NCBI GenBank assembly: GCA_000469685.2
Contig: LS997565.1
Coordinates: 39,299,519 to 39,363,518 of the forward strand
Source of the DNA: Haemonchus contortus
Lineage: Eukaryota > Nematoda > Chromadorea > Rhabditida > Trichostrongylidae
Reading direction: 5' to 3'
Length of the DNA stretch: 64,000 nucleotides
The notes under the pieces were generated by a model. It was not told the DNA's origin, ran no database searches, and worked only from the letters and a program-made list of their open reading frames with translations. Every line of letters starts with the position of its first letter. Position 1 is the first letter of the stretch. Made by a program: the position numbers and the translations under genes. Below are positions 12,601-23,100 of this stretch, one piece after another.

Positions 12601-14091
12601 TCGATTTTTCGTAATTAGACGATACATGCTCTTCTTGTTCTTGTCGCCTTTTCTATGAGCAATACCGTGAATGCGCTCAAAAATGATAAACTTATACTAT
12701 ATATCAAAATAAAATGCCAGCATTTGTCAGTGGATATGATACAACGAGATATCGCTCTCTACATCCAAGATGAGCTGTGAATTCCAGGCTCAGTTTCGAA
12801 CGAATTCTAGCCGAGTAGCAGAAAACAACATTCGGATTTCTCTTTTTCCCTTGAAGCGTTTGGCAGAGCACCTTTGTGCTAACATGCAGAGAGCGAAACC
12901 AAATTAAGCCAGGGACATCTTTCATAGTAGAGCGTCAAGCGCCTGCGATCACTGGTGATGCTCATTCGTCGACCAGTGATCTCGACTCCAACGGCGCTGA
13001 CGGTGATTGGTATCGCATGAGCTGGTGGTGATAAGTTCTTGATTGAGCTTTCAGCGTTATTAGTTCAGCTGTTACTGAAGTCTTTCTGGTATTAATTGGT
13101 TGTTTTACATCAACTGCTATACAGTTTCTATTACTACTGATAATATTTAGGTATTAATATTTTAATTTTATTTTGGTAGTACCTCTGAGCAGCGTTTTAC
13201 TGGCTTCTCTCTTGAATACTCCCAAAAATAACACGCTCCATCGCAAAGGTCCTTCTCGGCGTCTCAAGCGCCGATCAGCTTTTGAGCGGGAATCGTAACG
13301 CTCTACTCTGAACGCATCCATCTATTGAAAATATTGGTCATGGTTCGATTATTTCGGCGACCTCAGACGGATATAAACACTGCAGCTACGTTCTTCAAGC
13401 GCCATGCTTCTGAATTACTTCTTCATTAGTCACATATTTCACGACATGCCTCAAAACGAAGTTCAAAAAACTACTAAGACTCAGAAACCCTTCTGATGGG
13501 CATTTTGTAATTCTTGTCGCAGAAAAACGGGCCCGGAAAATCATATAGGTGATCAATCATAAATATATCATCTGAAAAGCAATCATTTGATCAGGAAATA
13601 CACGCGTCCAAAATCATCATTAAACCTTAGAACCTCACTCAAGAACTGCACCATGGCCAAAAGGCTTCAACGCACTGCATGGGTACAGCCATGAAAAAGC
13701 TGTTTTTGCGTAGGAGACATACATATGTAGAGGTAAAATGTAAGGGGCAGGATCACAGACTTCACACTTCACAATGTCACAGATTCCAAGAACCCACAGC
13801 TCTAGGGAAGGTGACAAAAATCAAGACCCATAGTCACTAATCAGTATAATAGAAATCAGGTTTGAATGTCCCATGAACGTATGATACAGCAAGCTATTTG
13901 TGTCCACCAAACAGACCGTAAGCCTCACTCAGGATACCTTTTGTTGGATGTGGTGCAGAAGGAACGATTGTCGCGTCGCGGCGAAAGGGACGCGACGCGC
14001 GAAGGAAGTAGCAGAATGCAGCAGCAATTAAGAAATCCAGGAATAAAAGAATCAACAGAAGAATCATGCATGCCATAAGGAATAATCGCAT
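520..14091 (-). CDS. Trypsin-like (S1) serine protease, multi-exon, model incomplete
   Basis: Secreted or membrane-anchored chymotrypsin-fold endopeptidase. Minus-strand exons, from 5': 13938-14091 (candidate first exon), 8615-8750, 7134-7194, 6731-6841, 6536-6629, 4338-4397, 3756-3797 (tentative), 3317-3355, 1013-1063 and 520-651. They give the His block CGGVIITQNTVLTAAHC, the Asp block GNEDMALLYL, CVASGWGLTR and the Ser block GDSGSPVYC. The last exon has GVMTDVGTYRDI and ends at TGA. Phases agree from 14091 down to 4338 and again from 3797 to 1013. They disagree between 4338-4397 (ends phase 1) and 3756-3797 (starts phase 0), so an exon is missing there. About 20 residues usually found before GVxTxV are also not placed. 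The segment between His and Asp is about 10 residues short, so another small exon may be hidden. The residues before GDSG (EEPK) lack the Asp and Cys of trypsin. I cannot assign substrate or subfamily. Confidence 0.72.
1013..4397 (-). CDS. Serine protease exons up to the catalytic Ser (GDSGSP)
   Basis: Exons 4338-4397 (PELVIRSLLIDPF; phase fits exon 6536-6629), 3756-3797 (PKPRLYHIQDKMII; resembles the DRMI of trypsins but has no phase partner upstream), 3317-3355 (NCFMAWIDGEEPK) and 1013-1063 (GDSGSPVYCYIRGIKFL, strong TTTTTCAG acceptor and GTGAGT donor). The Ser exon is secure. The three before it rest on phase and motif position, with confidence falling toward 3756-3797. Large introns between them hold SINE copies. 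Confidence 0.6.
2405..2495 (+). mobile_element. 3' fragment of the inverted-repeat element
   Basis: Matches the last ~80 bp of copy A: TACTCCTCTACAT, then GGTACTTCAAAATTATC and CTGTGTCTT. The 5' part is absent or too decayed to see. Confidence 0.5.
3895..4085 (-). mobile_element. SINE copy, decayed
   Basis: Minus-oriented relative of the tRNA-derived SINE (GGATGCGTATATTCACTG near 3905; GGATGGAGGGATTGTGTCGC near 4003). Diverged, so boundaries are approximate. Confidence 0.4.
4494..4712 (-). mobile_element. tRNA-derived SINE, near full length
   Basis: Minus orientation: the 3' body (GAATGCGCC, TTCAGAATCGTAG) lies at the left and the tRNA-like head with a box B (reverse complement CGGGTTCGAATCCC, 4666-4679) at the right. 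Confidence 0.7.
4990..5085 (-). mobile_element. SINE 3' fragment
   Basis: Contains GATGCGCCCCACATTTGACT and ATTCAAAATCGTAGTGG, the 3' body of the SINE family. No head is attached. Confidence 0.6.
5882..5911 (+). repeat. G-tract with G-quadruplex pattern
   Basis: Fifteen G followed by TGGGTGGGTAGGG. The pattern meets the four-run G-quadruplex rule. In a protease intron, on the template side. Confidence 0.7.
6073..6355 (-). mobile_element. tRNA-derived SINE, diverged full copy
   Basis: Minus orientation. It contains ATTCGACTTCCATTAAGAA, GGGATGGAAAGCCTGG and GGGTATTGAGCCAGGTT, then a head-like CAAATGGCATAATATCACAC on the opposite strand. Confidence 0.6.
6536..7194 (-). CDS. Serine protease exons around the catalytic Asp and GWG
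   Basis: Exons 7134-7194 (QRKQEEDRGPAIHPRFRLFQ; weak GTTGTT donor and GAAG acceptor, chosen by phase and the HPRF motif), 6731-6841 (TARGNEDMALLYLPKP, with Asp102) and 6536-6629 (CVASGWGLTR). The last two have good CAG acceptors and GTATG/GTAAG donors. Joining gives HPRFRLFQTARGNEDMALL, which matches the S1 pattern HPxF...NDxALL. Confidence 0.78.
7874..8196. repeat. Foldback with 28-bp inverted repeats
   Basis: TGTTTTCTTTGCTAGAACTT at 7874 and onward is the reverse complement, with one mismatch in 28, of the segment at 8169-8196. The 267-bp interior is open on the plus strand in part (7892-8131) but shows no known domain. Lies in a protease intron. Confidence 0.7.
8264..8380 (+). mobile_element. 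SINE, tRNA-like head portion
   Basis: GATGGTATAGTGGCAAGA (box A-like) and GGGTTCGAATCAG (box B-like) lie about 35 bases apart, followed by ATACCCGCC and TCCCTCGGGAT as in other copies. Confidence 0.7.
8615..8750 (-). CDS. Serine protease exon with catalytic His (TAAHC)
   Basis: Minus-strand exon entered in phase 1 and left in phase 2 at ACATT|GTAAGTTG. It encodes TRSLVSVISRF, then CGGVIITQNTVLTAAHC and VNDGST. CGG and TAAHC are the hallmark strands around His57 and the Cys42-Cys58 disulfide of the S1 fold. The acceptor is GTTTCAG at 8751-8757. Confidence 0.85.
9066..9245 (+). mobile_element. tRNA-derived SINE
   Basis: GGTGGTGTAGCGGCAAGTGG head with GGGTTCGATTACC box B, then the body TTGGTACCAGACTCGTCTGG and ACTGACTTGTACATCGGC. 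Confidence 0.75.
9585..10082 (+). mobile_element. Inverted-repeat DNA element, copy A (~498 bp)
   Basis: Starts TTAAAGGCACAGTTCA and ends CTGAACTGTGCCTTTA, so the ends are inverted repeats of about 15 bp. The interior is non-coding by eye. Copies at 10812-11446 and, inverted, at 54787-55310 share the interior. It looks like a non-autonomous terminal-inverted-repeat transposon (MITE-like). The outermost TTA/TA may be the target duplication. Lies in a protease intron. Confidence 0.8.
10812..11446 (+). mobile_element. Inverted-repeat DNA element, copy C with internal duplication
   Basis: Diverged copy of the 9585-10082 element in the same orientation (AAGGGCACAATTCATG at the start; GCGACAGTGAAAGGC, GCTCTTTACGCAATTGC and TTTTAGGAAGTC inside; a decayed end near 11446). 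It is ~125 bp longer than copy A because of the tandem duplication at 11091-11338. Without that, the length agrees. Confidence 0.7.
11091..11338 (+). repeat. 125-bp tandem duplication
   Basis: The unit starting AATGCTGACAGCTCTTTACG at 11091 repeats at 11216 with no difference I can see until the last bases. The near-identity, inside an otherwise decayed element, means the duplication is recent or is an assembly artefact. Confidence 0.9.
13938..14091 (-). CDS. Candidate first exon of the serine protease: signal/anchor plus IVPS
   Basis: The ATG at 14091 opens a 51-codon exon with a ~25-residue hydrophobic segment (MACMILLLILLFLDFLIAAA), then basic RASRPFRR and ATIVPSAPHPTK, ending in phase 1 at AAAG|GTATCC. 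Exon 8615-8750 needs a phase-1 partner. Joined, the spacing from IV to VSV is 18 residues, as from IVGG to VSL in trypsins. That suggests this is the protease signal or anchor and propeptide junction. The residue before IV is Thr, not Arg/Lys, and GG is replaced by PS. The 5.2-kb intron makes the link uncertain; it could be a separate small membrane protein. Confidence 0.5.
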
Positions 14092-14851
14092 AGCGATTGA
14101 GCTGTATGAAGAACGCTAGAACTGTTATAACGAGGCAAATGGGTCCGCGCCAGCCGCGTGCGTAGGGATCGGTTACGTTGAAACCGTTCCTACCGCCCAT
14201 CTCCTTAGACGTTTGAGTGTAAGTGTTTGGGTTACTGTGTAACACATTCACATGACATTGAAATCCTTGTCAGCATAATTGCACCTTACCACTAGAAATC
14301 GTAAAATATTATGTGTTACTCTAAGGAAGTAACGAACAGCCCACTTCATTCTGTAGCACAATGCTATTTCATTTTACGACCAGTACTATGGTACGAATTT
14401 GGTAATGTATGGTGAGGGTTGTTGTTTAGCCACATGTCCCCAATTTTTCTCATCTCGTCTGGTTGCTGACAATCGATCAGAGTTACGAAATATGACAGAC
14501 GGCCTCGTCATTCATTCTTCTAATTAAAGAGAATGAAACGGGGACGAAATTACGTAGCATATTGGGTCTGAATCATGCACGTTTATGACAGCAACTCCAC
14601 TTCAGCCGCGAAAATGAGCAAGAACCCAAAGGTCAACAAACGCCTCCAACTGAACATAAGGAAATCAATAAAAGAGCAAGAATACATTAAATGGGGGTCT
14701 AATAGCTGGAAAACTGAAAGCGATTGAAAACGCCGAGAGATGTGGCACCACCCTGTGTGGAAGGGGGTTCTTCGAAATCTACTCCTCAGTGGAGAACAAG
14801 AAACCCAGAATAAACTTTTTAAAAACTTCTTTAACTTGAACCTTCCTTGTG

Positions 14852-15000
14852 TGTCGGATACGCCCCGCAATCGACTTCCATTCAAATCGTAGTGGCGTTT
14901 GAATGTACGCGCTGCTGTATGTACGGTGACTTGCATGGCCACCCAATCTATAATAGAAGATTGTGATTTTATCTTGCCAGAATAGTCTGATACCCATTGC
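14852..15000 (-). mobile_element. SINE 3' fragment
   Basis: GGATACGCCCCGCAATCGAC, ATTCAAATCGTAGTGGCG and GACTTGCATGGCC match the minus strand of the SINE body. Confidence 0.6.
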
Positions 15001-17408
15001 CATTGAAACATGTCGGGTACCTATCTTGTCAGGTGGAATCAGACGTCAATTGAGCAAGAGCAATAGAACATAAATGACCGGCACTGTCTTACGAAGAGCT
15101 ATCCCTCCCATTCAGCTACCATACTGGATCATGGAAACGAGAGTACCCTAGAGTTTCTGCGTTCTTAACGGGATTTTCTCATAACTTAAACTGAAAGTAC
15201 TAAAACCTTCAATCCGGTAAGGACGACGGTATGGCTGCTTAACTGACCCCTCCTCCTATCAATCGCAGACTCTTCTCCTACAGAAATGGCATAGATCCTC
15301 TGCAGACATTCAAAATAGAGCAGAGATCTTCCAAACCCTGATAAAAGCTTCCCGTTCCGCTTCCCCTGTCAAATCCGATAGCTCCGTTCGTCAGTGATCA
15401 CCTCTCGGACACGTTTAATATTCGCAGGCGAATTCTGATGCGCATTTCAATTCGTCAACGAGAGGAACCAATTAGTGGAGTGCTCTCCATGCGATTCAAA
15501 GCTCTTTGTCCCCAGGGACGTCCAGTGTTGACGTTCTCGATGGTGCGAGGGATGACCAAAATGAAAAATGTACCCGAGAGGAATTCCCACAACTGCAAAT
15601 CGCCAGTGATCCTTCAGAGAGCACTCCAGCCAATGTCCTTGGAGAACATTTTTGATATTTTGGAAAATGCAAGGTTTTCAAAAATAATTGACGGCTGGTT
15701 CTTTTCTTGTCCAAAACCAAACCTTTCTTTGTAGCTCATGTCAGCCTACTGAGATAGCATACGCTCAGCGAACTGCAACAACGAACAGTAGTTAACTATG
15801 CATCCCCATGCTAGCCCAAACTTTCTCGAAAAGATTTCGGTCGAGTCAATTCCCTTTAGTAGTCAGTTCACGTAGCAAGCTTTATGGCGTCGGAACTTGT
15901 GGTCGATTCCTGTAGCATAATGACGGTGTTATATCCTAGCGAAGTCCAAATATTTCACAGTTCCAGACTTCCGATGCCTGTCTTTTCTAAGGGCCCCCAC
16001 GACCATTTCCTGTCAGCATCCATAACAGAAGTGTGTATTGGATGTAAAACATTTTGTATTCGAATTTGGCTTGAGGATATTCATTTTAGACTATGAAGAT
16101 TCCCCATGCTACAAAGCAGTGTGTTAGTTTCACAGAGAAATGTAGAGATGACTGACGTTCGGGTATGTAGGAATTGGATTCCAGGGAGGACAATCAGTTG
16201 AACAGCAGAGGGGTCTGCAAAAAAGAGAGAAAGAGAGAGCATTACCTGAACGGGTTCTTAAAAATTGTCATGGAACTGCTCTCAGGATCAGGTTAGTGAT
16301 TGTAGGGAGATACCTTCAAGGACGTCATCGGCTCATTTGTTCTTTGTGGGAGGAATCTGAAGGTTCAACACTAGAAAATCAGGACAAAAGACAAAGGGGA
16401 CCCTTTCAGATTTAATTAAAGATAAATGGTCGTTAAGTAGAGCTAATGGGTTTGATGAGGTAAAATCTAACGCGACCATGTATTCAAACTGTTTTGAACG
16501 ATTCTCTTTGTCCCCTAAGAAGAGAGAAAATTCTTGTTCTTGTAAGATATTTGTTTACCGAAGGACAACATGCTGTTTCAGACAGGATGAAGAGCAAAAA
16601 ACTGTCTTGAAAAGAGTATGGGACTCGTACTGCAGCTGTACATAAACAGATTTGTGAAAACTTCGAACTTCTTACATCGCTAGATATGAGACTGAGAGGG
16701 CAAGCCTGTGTAGGAGCCATTTTCCAGAAAGATGAGGCATATTGCTTGAGGTTTGCCAAAAACCAGCTCAGAATGAGGCCTGTTGTGATGAAGATTCCAC
16801 TAGCATGTTAAGGAAATTTATAGAATTGCTTCGCAAATGGCATCCCTGAGTTCTTCATCATCCTGATTAATTGATGCCATTAAATCACCATTCCAAAGCC
16901 CAAAGGATTGCTAAGGACCAGTCTGGACCACTCAGTAACGACTATCAAGATTTATTAGTACCTGCTGCTCGAGGAGTTGATCGCCCAGGTATTGAAATAG
17001 AGCGAATGGGACCAGGTGAGCGTTTCCTGTTTCTAAGGTTCACGTTGTAACATCAGAAACTATTGAATGTGGTGAAAACTCTGTTCCCCAAACCCGCTTT
17101 CTTTAGATTTCAAAGTGCTGCCAGAGTCACCTCACAAGATAAAGGAACCTGTGAGACACAACTAGCAAATCGAATATCGATCGGTCGCCTCATTACGCTA
17201 GCAAAATCGGTGGAAAAGAAACGAATCGATATCATTTTGTAAACTGTATAAACCGATCAATCGTTTCAAATGAAAAGCAATCATTCAATGACCAATGCGA
17301 TCTCAGGAGTGGAATTCATGGCCGAGCCCAGAAGAAAAAACCCTTGCTGCGACTTTTTTTCTGTCCCCTGATGGCAGCCATAACCAGTATACTTAATTCT
17401 GTAATTGA

Positions 17409-17471
17409 GCCATAAACGTATTAATCTAATATCCTTCATACAAGGGATATCGGGCTTAATACGTTTATGGC
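17409..17471. repeat. 63-bp hairpin with 16-bp perfect stem
   Basis: GCCATAAACGTATTAA at 17409-17424 is exactly the reverse complement of 17456-17471. Partial pairing continues inward (ATATCC with GGGATAT). Intergenic; no gene attached. Confidence 0.7.
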
Positions 17472-19099
17472 TTATTCACGGACCACCATCAAACTCTAAG
17501 AACTTCATGATTCGCTCCGACCTGCTCAAGAAAAAGACAAAAGCTTTTGAAGAAGCTTTCCACTAAGGTTGGGATAAAAGAGGGACGTTACTATGGCTCA
17601 TTCCCGTAAAGGTCAACAGTTCCACTGGCTATTTCTACGGATTAATTAGAGTCGGTGCCATCAACAATCCATATAAAAAACCCGGCAATCTAATGAGAAA
17701 GCCTTGCATGGGCTCAAGAATTCCGAGCTTACCAGAAGGAAACTGGGTAAAGATGATCTAGAGGAAGAAGACTTCAGTAGTCGCTTTCGCTATGTCTAAG
17801 AATAGGTGGAAAAGATTGCTATCGTGATCCCTCAGCCATGGATTCTGATCACACTTTCAATCAAGTGAGTGGGATGCAATGGAATTAAGTTGTCTTGTCT
17901 ACTACGGATATTCCTAATAGACTCCCGAAACTCGCTCCTTCTCTTCTCAAGCAAAATCCCAATCGATACCCCTTTCTTCCACCCTATAGAAAAAGTACAC
18001 CTAAGCGAGTAATATCATAAGAATAGAACGACTCGTTTCTGCATTGTTCAGTGGCTCTGTTTGACTGAGATTCCGCTTGAGTAGATTTTCTTTATGAGAC
18101 CCTCTCTTTCTAGGAAAGTCCAGTCCAGTTTCTATGATGGAACAGTTACTGATAGCTTCAGGCAAGGACTGTTCAAATCTCCTATAAGAAGGGGATGATT
18201 ATCTAAAAGGATTTGTATTATCCACCCCAGTAGCAGATTGGTCTCAGCGGAGTGGTATCACTGAAAATAAATAGCAATAACTAATCATGAGAATCACTAG
18301 CAAACAATACCGTATTTTATCAGCTGTTGGCCGAATTTCTCCGAAATAGGCTTCCTAATCTTTGGGATTGACCCAATTGCTGACGTTCTTGTCCAGAAGG
18401 AGAAAACGGAACGGCGTAGCGAAATCGTTACGGTTTCGGTGAAGGTTCAAACGTTCCCACTATAATTAATGGAGGTCAGATACGAGGCGTGCTCCAAAGG
18501 GTATTATTAATGTCATGTCTCACCAGATACTACAACCAATTAATAGCTATACAAGCATAGGACCTCCCTCGTACTATACGGAATTCCCCATGGCCTCGGC
18601 ACTACCTAGGAAACGGGTCAAGCCTTTGGAAGAAAGGAGATATGAGGTTGAAGACCTATGGGGTAGAAAACCTATGGGCGTCATCCTACAAATGCCGTGA
18701 AGGTCAACACCTTCAACAGCAGTTTCTGGGGATTAATTAGGACAGGATCATCGGCATGAAAAACACGCCATCCTCCCGAGGATCAATTAATTTTCCCTGA
18801 TTTTAGCTTTTCGAACCGTTGAACTCAGCAGCTCATCAACGTTTAAACAAAGGGTGACTTATTTTATGGATAGGTCCCGTTAAATCCCAAGGTGGAATCG
18901 GGCAGCCTAGGAATTCGAGCTGGGAGTAACGTCACAGCGCCCATTACTAAGAAGTACAGAAACGAGTTTTGGCTGCAAAGCCGCAATCGGGACTGCCAAT
19001 CATCCACAGAACAGGTTACAAAAGATCCGCTTCTAGGTCCATACAAGGTAATCCACATGGAATGTCCACTCTATGCCTCATCAACTGCCACCTGCCGCC

Positions 19100-19210
19100 T
19101 AATCTTTTCTCCTCCTCCTCCCTCGCTGGTCACCCACCCCACCACGGCTCCGCCCCCTTCCCGAGGCATGTCCGAATAGGGGACGGCTGCACTACGACTA
19201 TTCTTCACAT
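19100..19210 (+). promoter_or_regulatory. GC-box/CT-rich stretch upstream of fmi-1
   Basis: The ~110 bases before the fmi-1 ATG are CT-rich (CTCCTCCTCCCTC) and contain a GC-box-like CTCCGCCCCC at 19148-19157 in otherwise AT-leaning DNA. It could be core promoter or 5' UTR. No TATA box is evident. Confidence 0.35.
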
Positions 19211-20128
19211 ATGCGCCTAAATATGGCCTTAATATTTCTATTCCTACCACAGTTGATATCAGCATCTGCTACTTCTTCCGCTGAATGTCATTCCTGCCTT
19301 CCTCATCCAACAAATATCTATTGGATATCACGCTCGAGACCTCCATGTTTGCACCCAGGTCAGCCAATATTCGATTGGCCTGGTAAGGACTGCCCCCATT
19401 CACCTGGCATCCACTCCGATCAGATTTCCGTTGACAAATCGGGTTTGGTGTTTGCCAAGCAACGACTGTGTTTCTATTTTGCTTTCGAAATCGTCGACTA
19501 TTCATATGATTGTGACGGTAAGCGGCTGGATGCCAAATTCCGGATCGGTCACCCACTTTTCTCAAAGCAAAGGCGATTTAAACGCTGGCTGAGGCGACGG
19601 AATCCCGATCCGAACACCATACACTTCCAACAGGAGAGGTAAGACCGCTCCTTGTGACCCCCCATTCCCAACCGGGCTTTCTGTTATGCTTTTCCATTCA
19701 TGCAACTCTATTTTTACTTTCAGCTACGTCAAAGAACTGGCCGAATCAGCGGCTCCTGGCACGCTTGTGGTTACGGTCAAGGCGGTTCATGTTGCCGACC
19801 AGCCTCTTTACTATTCATTAGCTGCTCCACAGGATTCACGATCACAAAATATCTTCACTCTAGACACGGTAATATCGCTGCAGGACTCCAGGACTGATAA
19901 TTCAAACCTCCTGATTTGATGATTCAGATTTCCGGAGAAATCCGTTTGGCAAAGTCACTTGATCGTGAAATTCTTGACAAGCACGTATTGAAAGTGACCG
20001 CATACGAACGTCTAGATCCTACAGTATCGTCCAGTGTTACCGTAACCGTTGACGTGCTAGATGTACAGGATAATAGTCCGATTTTCGAAAGGGACTCCTA
20101 TTTTGCTGATATTCGCGAGGATGCGCCG
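19211..20128 (+). CDS. fmi-1: fmi-1 exons 1-3: signal peptide, N-terminal region, cadherin 1
   Basis: Exons 19211-19638, 19724-19868 and 19928-20128. Exon 1 starts with ATG followed by a hydrophobic core ([16 protein letters not shown]), a typical cleavable signal peptide. About 120 residues with six cysteines come next (ECHSCL, PPC, KDC, RLC, YDC); I recognise no named domain there. It contains a run of basic residues ([12 protein letters not shown]) just before the first cadherin repeat that could be a furin-type site. Exon 2 opens cadherin repeat 1 ([14 protein letters not shown]). Exon 3 carries the SLDRE and DVQDNSPIF calcium-site motifs and starts repeat 2. Introns are 85 and 59 bases. 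Confidence 0.9.
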
Positions 20129-23100
20129 GTAAGTCTTTCTGCCTGTGTTCACCAATGTTCATCGCTTTGAGAACAACCTCTCTATTAGAGATGACAATTT
20201 TGCATGTAATTGTTTATTTATTTATTCACTAAACCTTCGATTTGTTTGAATTTTGCTGACCTCATTTGCCTGCTCCCGGATTTGCATGATTTTGAGGGTT
20301 TTCAAGATTTTTGAACGAATTATCTGATTGTGCCCATCAATTCCTTCGAGAAAAAGCCTCTTTCGCTGGCCGGTTCTCTACCGACCTGTCAGACCTTTTG
20401 AAATCTGATCCTATTAACTCATTCACTACTGCTTAACGTCTTTCTACCTATGACCGTGGAAGCCAAGGGAGCTCCAAGGTTTCTTGCCACCTCAGGACCC
20501 TCAAAAAACGGCCAGGGTAAGTTCTGAGGTCGTTTGTGGTTCGAGCTATTTCTGGCTATCCACAATAGCTACCATTACTCAAGCAGAATACCTCGAAAAT
20601 GGGGTTCCCATTGAAAAGTGCCTACTTCCTCTAAAAAACGAGCTCTACGCGCAAGCAGCAGCAATTGTACCCTTTTTGTTGATGTTGCGATGTTTAATAT
20701 TCCCATGCCCATGAGAAGGAAAAGCCTCTAGGGAGGCAACTGAAGTCTATGTGAGGTATACATCCAGTCTGAATTATTTCTTCGTACTATTTACTATTTA
20801 CTCATACCTCTAGCGAGCGAAAGCCACTCGAAAACAATCTATTACCACAATAGGCGCTCACGGTGATTATTAAGTTTGGATGGCGAAAATTGCAGGAAAT
20901 CTATTCTTCAGGGATTGATTGGCCTCAGAAGTCGCAGGCGTTTTCGGGGGCAGTCGATTTTCTGGAGAATTTGAGGTCTAGAAACTCACCGTTCCCCTCC
21001 TTTAGGGGTCTAGGAACCCACAGTTATCCCTCCTCTAGGAGTCTAGGAATCCGCCGTTCCCCTTCACTTCGACCGTTTTCTTTTCAGCCCATTTCAAGCG
21101 GAATTTTTCGAGCATTCTGCTCGTCAACTTCGGGGGGTTTCATACGAGTCGCGGCGTTGAATTGGCTTAACTTGACGCCATTCACACACGCCATCCGCGT
21201 CCACCTCTGGATGTCTGGTTGTCGATGACCTCCCGTCGTCACTTGCTGCCTCCCCTTAAATGAGAATAATTGTGGTAACATTCTCTCGTATAGGAAGTCC
21301 GATATGACTGCAATTTTCTGGTCTATTTAGCCATTACGCATTGATGCCGGCTTACTGCGGATAGACGGATGAGATGTACTATCGCCGCCGCTAATTCATT
21401 TCAGCGACACCAAATGATAGCGATACATATAATGAATTGCTAACGGACATCCCCTTTCATCCATCTCCACTTCCTGTCCCGGTCACGGTCACCCGTACCC
21501 ACGTGGTGGGAGGCACAGGAGCAAACCACCGGTCATCTGGAGGTGCCCTCTTTTGGCTAGAACGGCTCCCATGGTAGTCATTAGTTACTGGGACGACCTC
21601 AACTATGGCTGATGCTGACAGCGTCGTTAATTTCTTGACGTTACCACCAGTGCATCATATATTACGGCGACTAACGCATTTATGGCATATTTGCATGCGC
21701 TGAAATGGTGCTGCTGGCTGACATACGCGCTCGTCGCCACTTGGACTCCACCACGGGCCTAGGTCCCAAGAGGAACGGAAATTGTGCCGACAAAAAGCAG
21801 TTGAGTGGCGCTACTCAGGCCGACGAAAAATCCAAAACGAAGGAGTCAGAAGTGCTCTTGAGGGTTTTCGGAATTTTAAAGGGTGGACGAAGAATGTGCC
21901 TTGAAGATTCTATGCATGTGGAACGTTGTCCAGTTGAAAAATTGGCTCCATTAGCAGCTCCAAGTGAAGGTTCTCGATGACTCAATGACTGGTTTCCACC
22001 GGGTACGGTAGGAGGGACAAGGACCAAAGGGGGATCATGCAGTTAACTAATGAAATGTGGAGGTCGGGTCCTTTTAACAGATTTCATCCACTCCTCCTCC
22101 ATCCAGAGTTGATCTAATTTTGTGTAGTAATTAAATGCTGTACAAGCTGGCTCAAGTCACCTGCTTACATCCGAGAGCTCCCTGGATAACCTTTAGCTTC
22201 CTTCTGTTGTCAAAACTACCCCTAATTTCTATCCTAGACGAGACGATTAACTTCCGTTTGACGGTGAGTTGGTGAAGGATTTACTTTTGTTATCCGGGAA
22301 ATTCAATTTCGTAGACAACAGAATCAAGTTGGTGACGAGCTCCAGTGTATTCCGGAACTTGCAGCGCATATGCATAAATTTGAAAGCTCGAAGTTCATAA
22401 TTGCAAGTGCGTGGCGTATCCCGAAATGAGTCTGAGAAATACTTGAAAACCCAATGACCCAATGTCTCTCTCTGAGGCTATCGGAATCGCCTAGTTTCCA
22501 AAATTAATTTGGGTAATTACATATTCATCGCTTTCGTCAATGACGAGATGTTGGATACTGGATGACTGACTGGATGTCCGGTGGAACGTCTTTGGAAAAA
22601 AAAGAAGCGGTGGAAAACAGGGAAACCTTGTTCGTCACGTAGAGGCCCTAGACTTTTCCCAGTCTTTTTAGAATGAGCCGTGCCTCCGTCTCCCTCTTAG
22701 AAACACCTAACATTTCAATCAAATCCTTTGAAAGGGAGTTATGAATTACTACAGCTGGCTGCTGCTTGATTCTGCACCTCGTACTCCTTCCTACTCAAGA
22801 GGCTAAAAAGGGCAAGCCTAATTAAAGATGGAAAGCGTTCATGGGAAGAGACGCCGAAAGGTCTCTTCCAAGTGCATCAGTTAGCTAGTTGGGCCTAAAA
22901 ATATGCAGATATCGTTAATGGCTCTCGAACTTCTTACTAGTACAAGTTTTTTGAAGAGTTTCCCACTTGGCAGAAGGTATTTGGCCTTATTTTGTCAACA
23001 GTCAACAATCCTCCTTAGTTGAGCCTATTACTTTGGGGACTTACTCGGGAACGTAGATTCTCAGGAGATGTTTTCTATTTTCAACCCTCTGAATAAGGTC

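Larger units (their letters stand above)
14092..19099. other. Intergenic, no gene recognised
   Basis: About 5 kb between the divergently oriented protease and fmi-1. I find no coding exon with support. It holds a 3' SINE fragment near 14852, a 63-bp hairpin at 17409-17471, and two diverged related segments near 17607-17680 and 18698-18770 that share GGATTAATTAG and flanking sequence. Open frames here are short and without motifs. Confidence 0.5.
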
